Program-made: the position numbers and the translations under genes
The notes under the pieces: generated by a model
The model's database searches: none
Told to the model about the DNA's origin: nothing
What the model saw: only the letters and a program-made list of their open reading frames with translations
DNA from: Rhodospirillaceae bacterium
Lineage (GTDB): Bacteria > Pseudomonadota > Alphaproteobacteria > DSM-16000 > Inquilinaceae
NCBI GenBank assembly: GCA_020638575.1
Contig: JACKIH010000003.1
Span: 2,151,501-2,215,500, forward strand
Direction: 5' to 3'
Length of the DNA: 64,000 bases
Shown: positions 36,205 through 44,496 of the stretch, piece after piece
Numbering within the stretch: position 1 is the stretch's first letter
How the letters are laid out: the number at the start of each line of letters is the position of its first letter

Positions 36205-37578
36205 GTGCGAACAGCATTCACCCTGGCCGGCGCGGCATTTTCAATTGCGGTCCTGGCCGGGGCCACCGCCGGTGCGGCGACGAACGATGTCTGCCCGCAC
36301 GGACTCGATGCGGACTTCCTCTCCCGCGCGGGCGTGCCGGAGGTGGAAGCGTGCATCGCCGCCGGGGCCGGTGCGAACGCCCTGGACGACTACGGCACAA
36401 CGCCGCTCACCAGCGAGCTTGCCAATTTCGGGCGCGCTGACGTGACGGCGGCCCTGCTGGAGGCCGGCGCAGACCCCAACCTGCCCTCCGAAGGCGGCTC
36501 CGCCCCCCTGCACCATGCCCTGCTCCATGAGGACGCGCTTGCCCTGGTTGTCCTGCTGCTCGACGCCGGCGCCGATCCCAACCTGCCAGACGTGACCGGC
36601 TGGACGCCGCTCCACTTCGCCGCGAGCTTTGCCAGCGAGGACCGGGCGGACGTGATCGAAGCCCTGCTGGCCGCCGGGGCCGATCCCAATCTCCGCGGCG
36701 AGGACGGCGACACGCCGCTGCTGTGGGCGGCCGGCAGCGGCTCGGCAGCCATGGTGCGGGCGCTGCTGGCGGGCGGTGCCAGCCCCAATGTCTGGGACAG
36801 CTTCGGCCAGTGGCCGCTGCACCAGGCCGCGACGAGCGGCGAGCCGGAGTCGGTGACCGCACTGCTGGAGGCGGGTGCCCACCTCGAAGCGCCGGATGAG
36901 GATGGCTGGACTCCTCTGTATTTCGCCGTTTCGTCGGCAAGGGCGGATGTCGTCACCCTGCTTCTGCAGGCCGGTGCCAACCCCAATGCGCGCGACGGCG
37001 CCGGATGGTCGCCTCTGCACCAGGCCGCATCGGACGGGTCGTCGGAGATCGTCTTGCTGCTGCTGGATGCGGGCGCCGACCCGGCCCTGCGCACCAACCA
37101 GGGCGACACGCCGTTGGACGTGGTGCCGTTCCTCTACCAGTCCGGCGACGCCTATGCGCGGCTGCTCGACCTGTCGGACGGCGTGCTCGACGGCGTGCCG
37201 GTTCCCGCAACGCCCGAACCCGCGCCCGGCGGGGAGGTGGCCGCCCTGGTGGCGCGGGCGGACGCGGCGGCGGGGGCACAACTGTTCCGCATGTGCAGCG
37301 CCTGCCACACGGCAGATCCCGGGGCCTCCCACACGATCGGCCCCAATCTGTGGGGGATCGTCGACCGCCCCATCGCTGCGGCCGATGGCTTCAACTATTC
37401 CCGCGCGCTTGCCGACTACGCCGCCCAGCACGGCACGTGGAGCTTCGCGGCGCTGGACCGCTTCATCCAGGCTCCGCGGACGGAGGTGCCGGGCACCTTG
37501 GAAGCCTTCCGCGGCGTGCGCGACGCCGTGGACCGCCTCAACCTGTTGGCCTACCTGGCGACCCTGGGCGAGGAGTGA
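36205..37578 (+). CDS. Exported ankyrin-repeat protein fused to a C-terminal cytochrome c domain
   Basis: 457 residues from GTG 36205, preceded by GGGAGGGA. A signal peptide (TLAGAAFSIAVLAGATAGAA) is followed by about eight ankyrin repeats (about 40-320) with the GADPN and TPLHFAA signatures. A cytochrome c domain starts near 350 with haem motif CSACH (364-368). The usual axial-Met segment reads PGTLEAFRG, where related c-type cytochromes have PGTKM, so Glu occupies the expected Met position. The protein is therefore periplasmic and probably haem-bound, but with unusual ligation or redox behaviour. Function unknown; divergent from dnaK. Confidence 0.85.
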   Translation: MRTAFTLAGAAFSIAVLAGATAGAATNDVCPHGLDADFLSRAGVPEVEACIAAGAGANALDDYGTTPLTSELANFGRADVTAALLEAGADPNLPSEGGSAPLHHALLHEDALALVVLLLDAGADPNLPDVTGWTPLHFAASFASEDRADVIEALLAAGADPNLRGEDGDTPLLWAAGSGSAAMVRALLAGGASPNVWDSFGQWPLHQAATSGEPESVTALLEAGAHLEAPDEDGWTPLYFAVSSARADVVTLLLQAGANPNARDGAGWSPLHQAASDGSSEIVLLLLDAGADPALRTNQGDTPLDVVPFLYQSGDAYARLLDLSDGVLDGVPVPATPEPAPGGEVAALVARADAAAGAQLFRMCSACHTADPGASHTIGPNLWGIVDRPIAAADGFNYSRALADYAAQHGTWSFAALDRFIQAPRTEVPGTLEAFRGVRDAVDRLNLLAYLATLGEE

Positions 37579-37603
37579 GCGGGGCTCATTTGGGGATTCC
37601 CTA

Positions 37604-37655
37604 GTGGTTCGACCTTGTCGGATGCGTCCCGCATCCGACAGTGAACTCGAACCAC
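37604..37655. repeat. TAGTGG-type hairpin A
   Basis: Outer stem GTGGTTCGA (37604-37612) with TCGAACCAC (37647-37655). Inner stem TGTCGGATGCG (37616-37626) with CGCATCCGACA (37630-37640) around a 3-base loop. Unpaired bases sit asymmetrically between the stems. It lies 25 bp after the ankyrin-cytochrome gene. Confidence 0.8.
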
Positions 37656-37667
37656 AACGTCTTGATT

Positions 37668-37723
37668 CTAGTGGTGCTTCCGCCGAAGCGGATGGGTACC
37701 ACCCGTTTCGGCCGCACCACTAG
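37668..37723. repeat. TAGTGG-type hairpin B, overlapping the AbiEii stop codon
   Basis: Outer stem CTAGTGGTGC (37668-37677) with GCACCACTAG (37714-37723). An inner stem runs from CCGAAGCGG to CCGTTTCGG. The terminal CCACTA supplies the TAG stop codon of the minus-strand toxin gene. It forms a tandem pair with hairpin A, 12 bp away. Confidence 0.8.
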
Positions 37724-38616
37724 GATCCCCATGGTAGAGACTTGTAGAATTCCTCTACGCGCGCGAAGCAGGCGTCGAAATCCGGGACCTCGCCGATTTC
37801 CAGACGCAAGGTGTGCCAATCACGCCCCGCCCTCTCCCGGACTTCGGATTCTGACAACGAGGTTGCTGTGGGCGTCAAATCCCGCGCTGCGCACTTTCTC
37901 AACAGGAGCTTGTGGATTTGGCTTCGTTCCGGTTTGCCGATTGGGAATCTCCCAATGAGAGAGGCGATGTCATAGATATCTTGCCGTCTATTGCGCTTCC
38001 TGATGGGTTGCTGAAGAAGCGCCCGCAGTTTTTCGGCCAGCAGATCTGCCAATGAATAGGCTGCTATCTGTCCGCTCGCCTGACCGAGCTTGAGGATTTG
38101 AATGGCGCCGACCGGTTCACGAAAACTGATGTCGATCGATAGAACATCCGGGCAATTGCCATTCGGGATTTTCTGTGCTTGCGACGACCCGCGGCGGGCA
38201 TAGGCAATTTTCACTCTGAGCGCTGGCCCCCTGGCGCAGTCAAATGTTTCGGGAGTCGGGTAGAATTTGTGCGATTGCACTTGGCACACGAGATCCGGGT
38301 ACCCCAGTTCGGCAGCAGCGCGAGGTAACGAAGTGGCGAGACCATTGCTGATTTCTACGAACGAATCCTGATTGGCGGGCAGTGTGGTCGTGAAATCGAC
38401 ATCGGCCGTTTGCCGCAGGCTGTGATAGGCAACTCCCATGAGGATCCCGCCCTTCAGGAAGACCCTGTTCTTCAGCGCAGCCGTCATGCCAATAGCAGCA
38501 AGGACGACTTCTGTTGCTTGGCGCTCCAGATAGGCAACCTGATCGGTTCTCGCCCTTTCCACCCATTCGGCGATGTCGACGAACAAAACATTCGGATCGT
38601 CGCCATCAGTCTGCAT
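37720..38616 (-). CDS. abiEii: AbiEii-type nucleotidyltransferase toxin
   Basis: 298 residues. The nucleotidyltransferase core is FLKGGILMGVAYHSLRQTADVDFTT (about residues 53-77): a Gly-Gly followed by the DVDF metal-binding pair. Downstream, LADLLAEKLRALLQQP and RRQDIYDIASLI are the conserved AbiEii helices. AbiEii proteins act as type IV toxins in phage-defence and plasmid-maintenance systems, with AbiEi as antitoxin. The start overlaps the antitoxin gene by 11 bp. Composition is clearly lower in GC than its neighbours, indicating acquisition. Confidence 0.82.
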   Translation of the reverse strand: MQTDGDDPNVLFVDIAEWVERARTDQVAYLERQATEVVLAAIGMTAALKNRVFLKGGILMGVAYHSLRQTADVDFTTTLPANQDSFVEISNGLATSLPRAAAELGYPDLVCQVQSHKFYPTPETFDCARGPALRVKIAYARRGSSQAQKIPNGNCPDVLSIDISFREPVGAIQILKLGQASGQIAAYSLADLLAEKLRALLQQPIRKRNRRQDIYDIASLIGRFPIGKPERSQIHKLLLRKCAARDLTPTATSLSESEVRERAGRDWHTLRLEIGEVPDFDACFARVEEFYKSLPWGS

Positions 38617-39520
38617 TGAGAGAGATCATCCATTCTTCAGAATATGTATCGGTGAATGGACGCTGAGGATCTAGCACTCGACTCCCGCCACGCATTACGT
38701 GTTTCTTCCAAGACACGACCCTAGTGTCATTGACGCCCAAGCGCTCCTCTAATATATGACCAGCGCGAACCTTGTGGATTGGCTTCGGCGCCTGGTCGAC
38801 TGAAGCAATGATTTCCTCTACATAGGTCAGTGCATGTTCCTGCCAGACAGTAAGAACGTGCGCCATCCCGCCACAACGGTCGGGGGCTTCAAGCATATCA
38901 AGGAATGTTTGGCCTATTGTTCCGACCTTGGCGAAAGTGCCGCGGACTGGCCGCCAATCACCGTGACAAACGGTTGAAAGCACGCTAAGTGGCCGCCCTC
39001 TCACCGTCTGCGGGTAGTGCACGGGGCGCGGCGGTTCGATATATATTGACGAATCACCGATGGCATCCCCGTAGTCGGTGACAAATTTCTCCTGCAAAAG
39101 CCTCTTGTATTCACCCAATGTTGGGCGCGTTATGAATAATTCGCGAGGACGCCTATCGGTAAGACCGTATCTTTGCATCGCCGATATATGCGATATATAA
39201 CAGAACTTGTCTGCTATGCAAGCCGCCTCGTCGGCTGGAACATCAGATTTACCGGAAATTCTCCAAAATAAATAAAAGTCAGCATCTCTAAATATAATAT
39301 TTTCTTCCTGCAATAGACTGCGCAGACGCGAAAACGCTTCCTTTGTTGGCCGTGCGTCTCGTAGATACTTTATTCGCCGATCGGAATAGATATGCCAGAC
39401 TATGCGGAATAGATCGTAGTTTGAAATAATCGGGCATGAGTCATCGGCAATGTGTCGGGCCACAGCTTCGCCGAGCCGTGTCATGCGCTTGCGGATCGCG
39501 AAGGGATAAGTGCGTTGCAT
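38606..39520 (-). CDS. abiEi: AbiEi-type antitoxin/transcriptional regulator
   Basis: 304 residues from ATG 39520; an upstream start at 39568 would run through a palindrome and is unlikely. An N-terminal winged-helix-like part (FSRLRSLLQEENIIFRDADFYLFW) is followed by DKFCYISHISAMQRYGLTDRRPRELFITRP and the segment TFAKVGTIGQTFLDMLEAPDRCGGM, typical of AbiEi-family proteins. In characterised systems AbiEi binds inverted repeats in its own promoter. Two long palindromes lie upstream here. The composition is AT-rich relative to the chromosome. Confidence 0.78.
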   Translation of the reverse strand: MQRTYPFAIRKRMTRLGEAVARHIADDSCPIISNYDLFRIVWHIYSDRRIKYLRDARPTKEAFSRLRSLLQEENIIFRDADFYLFWRISGKSDVPADEAACIADKFCYISHISAMQRYGLTDRRPRELFITRPTLGEYKRLLQEKFVTDYGDAIGDSSIYIEPPRPVHYPQTVRGRPLSVLSTVCHGDWRPVRGTFAKVGTIGQTFLDMLEAPDRCGGMAHVLTVWQEHALTYVEEIIASVDQAPKPIHKVRAGHILEERLGVNDTRVVSWKKHVMRGGSRVLDPQRPFTDTYSEEWMISLNAD

Positions 39521-39536
39521 GTCTTGCGGATGGGAC

Positions 39537-39585
39537 CCAGTGGCCCTGGACCAGTGTCCTAAGGACACTGGTCCAGGGCCACTGG
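39537..39585. promoter_or_regulatory. Perfect 49-bp palindrome 1 upstream of abiEi
   Basis: Two exact 24-base arms (39537-39560 and 39562-39585) surround a single A at 39561, with central core GTGTCCTAAGGACAC. It starts 16 bp upstream of the antitoxin ATG. It could be an operator or a cruciform/hairpin structure. Confidence 0.85.
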
Positions 39586-39637
39586 CATTATCTCCGGCCA
39601 GCCGACCGTGTCAATACCATTGACTAATTGGAGAATG

Positions 39638-39684
39638 ACCTATATGAAGACAGACGTCCTAAGGACGTCTGTCTTCATATAGGT
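39638..39684. promoter_or_regulatory. Perfect 47-bp palindrome 2 upstream of abiEi
   Basis: Two exact 23-base arms (39638-39660 and 39662-39684) surround A 39661, with core ACGTCCTAAGGACGT. Its centre is exactly 100 bp from that of palindrome 1. Only the GTCCTAAGGAC core is shared; the outer arms differ. It lies 42 bp beyond the 3' end of the NlpC/P60-like gene. Confidence 0.85.
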
Positions 39685-39726
39685 TGCTGGCAGTCGATTC
39701 CCGTTGCAGGGTACGATCTGCGGCCT

Positions 39727-40758
39727 TCATTCCTTTCGCTTGGGGTGGCTGTGGGCTTCGGAGAAGCGCTGGTGGTCGACCACCACCACGAAGGTTTCCC
39801 CGGAGCGCCCGACGATGTCGAACTTGCCCTCCACCGCCTTGCCGCCGGCCATCTGCTGCTTAATGGTCCAGAGAGTGTATTGCGGGCCGTTGCCGCGCTG
39901 GTTGCCCCGCGACTCCGCCAGGATCGCCTGCACCCCGTCGCTGTCCTTGGTGCGCGGGTAGACCACCGACACCATGGCGACGTGGTGGTAGCCGCCGGGC
40001 TTGTAGAACACGGCGATGTCGTCGGCCTTGATGTCGTCCAGCGTCTTGCGCCGGTACTTCTCCTTCGACGCATAGAATTCTTCGGTATCGCCGGAATGGA
40101 TGGTCAGCTTGGGGTGCTTGGCCTTCAGATAGGTACCGGTGAAGCCGTTGCAGTCCACGCCGAGGTATCTCTCCACCATGTCGGCGATCGGGGCGATCTT
40201 GACATCGTGGGTGGCCTTGGTGCCGTCGGCTTCCTTGAAACGCACGGGGAAGGACGACTTTTTCTCGATCCCCTCGGTGAACGCCCGGCGCAAGGACAGC
40301 AGGTCGGCAGCCTCCGCCACCATCTCCGGCGAGCCCTTGCCGTAGAACGCCTGGGAGACGCGGCCGGGCCGAAAGCTCAGCAGCAGCCCGTGCTTGCTGG
40401 TGACGGTGACCACCCCGTCCTGCTCCGCCACGGTGGCCAGCTTGCGGCTTTGCAGGATGTCTCTGGGAAAGCGGATCAGGTGGTCCTTCAGCGCCTTCTT
40501 GTGCTGCGGCCGGATGGAGAAGGCGTTGGTGAAGCGCCGGTTGGAATACTCCAGCACCGGGGCGTCCACCTGCACCACGCGCCGCGGCGCACCATCGAAG
40601 ATGTCGAAGCTGCCGCAAGTCATTTTGCGGTAGCGGATCGCGTAGTTGGACGCATCGCCCAGAAACGGGCTCGGCCGCTCCTCAAAGAAGCTCTGAAGCT
40701 CTTCGTAGAAGTCGAGCGCCTGGTCCAGCAGAGACTGTTCTTCCGGGGGCGTACCCAT
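39727..40758 (-). CDS. NlpC/P60-like cysteine hydrolase family protein
   Basis: 343 residues from ATG 40758 (GTG 40767 is an alternative). An N-terminal region of about 190 residues of unknown fold is followed by YLGVDCNGFTGTYL with a candidate catalytic Cys at about 203. Then come DDIKADDIAVFYKPGGYHHVAMVSVV with His 258/259 and ILAESRG. The order Cys - (G)D-V-F - His matches NlpC/P60 or CHAP peptidases. No signal peptide is evident, so cytoplasmic action or delivery by a secretion system is possible. The upstream lipoprotein is the nearest partner. Function uncertain. Confidence 0.6.
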   Translation of the reverse strand: MGTPPEEQSLLDQALDFYEELQSFFEERPSPFLGDASNYAIRYRKMTCGSFDIFDGAPRRVVQVDAPVLEYSNRRFTNAFSIRPQHKKALKDHLIRFPRDILQSRKLATVAEQDGVVTVTSKHGLLLSFRPGRVSQAFYGKGSPEMVAEAADLLSLRRAFTEGIEKKSSFPVRFKEADGTKATHDVKIAPIADMVERYLGVDCNGFTGTYLKAKHPKLTIHSGDTEEFYASKEKYRRKTLDDIKADDIAVFYKPGGYHHVAMVSVVYPRTKDSDGVQAILAESRGNQRGNGPQYTLWTIKQQMAGGKAVEGKFDIVGRSGETFVVVVDHQRFSEAHSHPKRKE

Positions 40759-40903
40759 CCCGCACACCTGCAGTTGGAGGGGCCGACGGCTGAACGCCCG
40801 ATAAAGGGTTGCGGAGGATTATGTCGGTGGCGGGGCGGCGGCTGCACGATACCGGCCGCGCGGGCTGCGGCGCCCCCTTAAGGAGTGGCCGTCGCCCGGC
40901 CGC

Positions 40904-41515
40904 TCACTCCGCGCACACCAGGGTGCCCTGGTTGCGCATCTCCTCGAACACCGCCTGGCGGCCAAGATAGATGCGGCGGTAGCCCTCCACCGCGTCGCCC
41001 AACGTCCATTCGGCCTGGGCGAAGGTGTGGTCGGGATGCTGGGCGAGAGCGCCGCAGGCAGCCGCCAGGGCCGGCGTGACGCGCTGGCTTTGGGCCGGAC
41101 GGTCGCCTTCGGTGAGCCGCCCCAGGGCCGCCTGCCACAGCCCCTCGGCCGTGCGCGTGCGGGTGCCCCAGCCGGTGGGCCACAGCGGCGGGCTGGCGGC
41201 CTCGTGGGTTTCGCCGGCGCGGCCGATGCGCTCGCGCGCCGGCACCGCGGCGACGAACTGGCGCCGGCTGTAGGGCACGTAGACCGCCGGCTCGGGATCC
41301 CAGATCTCCCCGAAGAACAGGGGATCCGTGCCGACCGCCCAGCCCCGCACCGTGCCTTCGCGCAGCTCCGCCGCCTGGCCGTAGGAGAGCGGGTTGACCG
41401 GCACCGTGCCCGGCGACTGCAGGTGCACATGGGTGGTCATCTCACGCGTGCGCTGGGGCATGCAGCCGGCCACCAGCAGTGCCGCCGCCACGACTGTCCA
41501 AAGCCACCGGATCAT
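40904..41515 (-). CDS. Putative lipoprotein of unknown function
   Basis: 203 residues. MIRWLWTVVAAALLVAGC is a lipoprotein signal with lipobox LVAGC (Cys 18). The mature part has no family I recognise; YVPYSRRQFVAAVPARER and HTFAQAEWTLGDAVEGYRRIYLG are visible landmarks, and a few Cys occur late (AACGAL, LVCAE). It is transcribed just before the NlpC/P60-like gene, with a 145-bp gap that holds no clear signal. Possibly an envelope partner of that hydrolase. Confidence 0.7.
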   Translation of the reverse strand: MIRWLWTVVAAALLVAGCMPQRTREMTTHVHLQSPGTVPVNPLSYGQAAELREGTVRGWAVGTDPLFFGEIWDPEPAVYVPYSRRQFVAAVPARERIGRAGETHEAASPPLWPTGWGTRTRTAEGLWQAALGRLTEGDRPAQSQRVTPALAAACGALAQHPDHTFAQAEWTLGDAVEGYRRIYLGRQAVFEEMRNQGTLVCAE

Positions 41516-41680
41516 CGCCCATCCCCCGCCCGTTAAACGCGAACATCATAGCCCAGGATCGCCATCGGGTCAGGCCCCTGCGCACTGTCCGGCGCCGCGG
41601 CCCCATCGGTACGCTTGCCAGCGCCGGGCGCTCCGGGCGATTAGGGAATGCCGGACGTCGGCGACGGACAAGGAGCGACC

Positions 41681-42478
41681 ATGAAGATCGGTGTGGTGGG
41701 CTGCGGCGGCCGCATGGGCCGGATGCTGGTGGCCGAGGTGCTGGCGACCGAGGGAGCCGTTCTCCAGGGCGCCATCGAGCAGGCGGGAAGCCCGCTGATC
41801 GGCCGCGACGCCGGCGAGCTGGTGGGGGCCGGGCCGGCCGGCGTGGCGGTCACGGACGATCCGGTACCCCTGTTCGCCGCCGCCGATGCGGTGCTGGATT
41901 TCACCACCCCCGCCGCCACCGTCGCCTTCTCGCGCCTTGCCGCCCAAGGGCGCTGCGTGCACGTGATCGGCACCACCGGCCTCGGCACCGAGCACATCTC
42001 CGAGCTGCAGAAGGCGGCCCGCCACACCCGCATCGTCCAGTCGGCCAACATGAGCATGGGCGTGATCCTGCTGGCCGCCCTGGTGGAGAAGGTGGCGGCC
42101 GCCCTCGACCCCGATTTCGACATCGAGGTGTTCGAGATGCACCACCGCCACAAGGTCGATGCGCCGTCCGGTACGGCCCTGCTGCTCGGCGGTGCGGCGG
42201 CCTCCGGGCGCGGTGTGGACCTCGACCAATCGGCCGAACGCGGCCGCGACGGGGTGACGGGGCCGCGCGCGCCCGGTGCCATCGGCTTTTCCGTCGCCCG
42301 CGGCGGCGACGTGGTGGGCGAGCACAAGGTGATGTTCGCCGGCCCCGGCGAACGCATTGAGCTGGCCCACATCGCCACCAGCCGCACCATCTACGCCCGC
42401 GGTGCCGTGCGTGCCGCCCGCTGGGCGATCCCGCACGATCCCGGCTACTACACCATGCGCGACGTGCTTGGCCTATGA
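41681..42478 (+). CDS. dapB: DapB, 4-hydroxy-tetrahydrodipicolinate reductase
   Basis: 265 residues. The N-terminal Rossmann fold has MKIGVVGCGGRMGRM, LDFTTPAATVAF and VIGTTGL. The catalytic segment is EMHHRHKVDAPSGTALLL, and RTIYARGAVRAARWA is near the end. It reduces hydroxy-tetrahydrodipicolinate in lysine and diaminopimelate synthesis. ATG 41681 follows AAGGAGCGACC. The stop overlaps the next gene start (ATGA). Confidence 0.97.
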   Translation: MKIGVVGCGGRMGRMLVAEVLATEGAVLQGAIEQAGSPLIGRDAGELVGAGPAGVAVTDDPVPLFAAADAVLDFTTPAATVAFSRLAAQGRCVHVIGTTGLGTEHISELQKAARHTRIVQSANMSMGVILLAALVEKVAAALDPDFDIEVFEMHHRHKVDAPSGTALLLGGAAASGRGVDLDQSAERGRDGVTGPRAPGAIGFSVARGGDVVGEHKVMFAGPGERIELAHIATSRTIYARGAVRAARWAIPHDPGYYTMRDVLGL

Positions 42479-43767
42479 ACCGCGCCACCGCGGCAGGCGG
42501 TGCCGGCCAGGCGGTGGTCCTGGGCCTGCTGCTCAGCGGCTGCGTGCTCTACACGCTGGGCAACGGCTTGCACAGCACCGTGCTCGGCGTGCGCGGCGAT
42601 ATCGAGGGCTGGGGGGCGAGCCTGCTCGGCCTCATCATGGCTGGCTTCAGCCTGGGCTATGTGGCCGGTACCCTGCTGGCGCCGCGGGCCATCCGGCAGT
42701 CGGGCCATGTGCGGGCCTTCGCCGCGGCGGCGTCGGTGCTGTCCATCGTCACCATCGGCCACGCCCTGCTGGTCGATCCCGGCGCCTGGTTCGTCCTGCG
42801 GGTGATCCACGGCGTGTGCTACGCGGTGCTGGGGCTGGTCGCGGAAAGCTGGCTGAACGCGGCCGCCACACGGCAGACCCGCGGCCGGGTCTTCGGGCTC
42901 TACGCCATGCTGGTGCTGCTGGCGTTCATGATCTCCCAGCTTCTGCTGGCGCTGGCCGACCCGTCGGACTTCGTGCTGTTCGCCCTGGTGTCGATCCTGA
43001 TCTCCGCCTCGCTGGTGCCGCTGACCCTGAGCGGCGTCGACGCGCCGCGCGACATTCCGGTGTCGCGCATGACTTTCCGGCGGGTGTTCGAGGTCTCGCC
43101 CGTCGGGGCCGTTGGCTGCTTCACCAGTGGCGTCGTGTTCGGTGCATCCTTCAGCCTGTGCGCGGTCTATGCCCGCCAGGTGGGGATGGACCAGCATGGC
43201 ATTTCGCTGTTCATGGCGGGGCTCTACACCGGCGGGATGATCATGGTGTGGCCCATCGGCTGGCTGTCGGACCGCATGGACCGGCGTATCGTCATCGCCA
43301 CGGCCGCCATCCTCGCCGGCATATTGGCGCTGGTGTTGGCGCTTGCCGGCGGCAGCATGGGCGGTTGGGGGCTGATCGTCGCCAACATGCTGTTCGGCAC
43401 GCTGATGACGCCCAACTATGCGCTGTGCGTCGCCCATTCCAACGACTTCGTGGAGCGATCGGACCTGGTCGGCCTGGCGGCCGCCCTGCTGCTGATCTAT
43501 GCGGTGGGCCAGGTGCTGGGACCGTTGGCTGCGGGGCTGCTGATGGACTGGGCCGGCCCGTCCGGCCTCTACCTTCTCTCAGCGACGATCATGGCGGCCT
43601 TCGGCGCCTTCACGCTGTGGCGGCTGATGGTGGGCCGCAAGCCCGATCCGGCCCAGGTGGAGCCGTTCGTCGACACGCCGCACACCACCTTCATGGCGAG
43701 CACGCTCGACCCGCGCGGTGTCCCGGAGGGCGAAAGCGAGACCGCCGAAGACACAAGCCCGGCGTGA
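42475..43767 (+). CDS. Major facilitator superfamily transporter
   Basis: 430 residues with twelve predicted helices. The first loop motif is GYVAGTLLAPRAIRQSG and the second-half counterpart is GWLSDRMDRRIVIATA. The RVIHGVCYAVLGLVAESWLN segment resembles YcaD/YfkF-like MFS proteins. The C-terminal tail of about 40 residues is hydrophilic and acidic. It overlaps dapB by four bases. Substrate unknown. Confidence 0.87.
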   Translation: MNRATAAGGAGQAVVLGLLLSGCVLYTLGNGLHSTVLGVRGDIEGWGASLLGLIMAGFSLGYVAGTLLAPRAIRQSGHVRAFAAAASVLSIVTIGHALLVDPGAWFVLRVIHGVCYAVLGLVAESWLNAAATRQTRGRVFGLYAMLVLLAFMISQLLLALADPSDFVLFALVSILISASLVPLTLSGVDAPRDIPVSRMTFRRVFEVSPVGAVGCFTSGVVFGASFSLCAVYARQVGMDQHGISLFMAGLYTGGMIMVWPIGWLSDRMDRRIVIATAAILAGILALVLALAGGSMGGWGLIVANMLFGTLMTPNYALCVAHSNDFVERSDLVGLAAALLLIYAVGQVLGPLAAGLLMDWAGPSGLYLLSATIMAAFGAFTLWRLMVGRKPDPAQVEPFVDTPHTTFMASTLDPRGVPEGESETAEDTSPA

Positions 43768-43771
43768 GAGC

Positions 43772-44467
43772 CTAGGTTTCCAGGCAGGCGAGCCGCGACA
43801 GGCCGGCGGGCATGCGGGCCGTGACAATGCCGATGCGGGCCGCGGCACGCTCCGTCGGCTGGTTGGGCGACCACACGCGCGGTGCCGGCAAGATGGCCAC
43901 CAGGGCCGCCGCCTGCCGGGGCGTGAGCTGGCGGGCCGACACGCCGAAATGGTGGCGGGCCGCCGCTTCGATGCCGAACACGCCGGGGCCCCATTCGGCG
44001 ATGTTCACGTAGATCTCCAGGATGCGGCGCTTGGGCAGCAGGGCTTCCACCATGGCGGTGAGGTAGACTTCCATGCCCTTGCGGATGGCCCCGCCGCCAT
44101 TCCACAGGAACAGGTTGCGCGCCACCTGCATGCTGACCGTGCTGGCGCCGCGCAGCGACCCGCCGGCCTCCCACTCCTCGTAGGCGTCGCGCACGGCCCC
44201 CCAGTCGACCCCGTGATGGGTGCAGAAATTGTTGTCCTCCGCCGCCACGATGGCCCCCAGCACCTCGCGCGGCACCTCGTCGAGCGCCACCCAGTCGCGC
44301 GCCGGCCAGGCCCCGTCCTCCACTGCACGGATCACCATCAGCGGCGTTGCCGGCACCGGCAGGTAGCGGTAGGCGGCGATCGCCAGCACCGGCAGGGTGA
44401 CGGTGAGGCTGAACAGGATGACCAGCCCACCCAGCAGGCGCCGGCGCACGGCTCGTGCAAGACTCAT
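43772..44467 (-). CDS. mtgA: MtgA, monofunctional biosynthetic peptidoglycan transglycosylase
   Basis: 231 residues. One N-terminal membrane anchor (LLGGLVILFSLTVTLPVLAI) is followed by a GT51 domain: AIVAAEDNNFCTHHGVDW with the catalytic Glu, GGSLRGASTVSMQVARNLFLW, and KRRILEIYVNIAEWGPGVFGIEAAARHHFG. It polymerises lipid II into glycan strands. Convergent with the MFS gene, four bases apart. Confidence 0.95.
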   Translation of the reverse strand: MSLARAVRRRLLGGLVILFSLTVTLPVLAIAAYRYLPVPATPLMVIRAVEDGAWPARDWVALDEVPREVLGAIVAAEDNNFCTHHGVDWGAVRDAYEEWEAGGSLRGASTVSMQVARNLFLWNGGGAIRKGMEVYLTAMVEALLPKRRILEIYVNIAEWGPGVFGIEAAARHHFGVSARQLTPRQAAALVAILPAPRVWSPNQPTERAAARIGIVTARMPAGLSRLACLET

Positions 44468-44496
44468 GTCAAACCCGAAAGCAATCGCCCAAAGTG

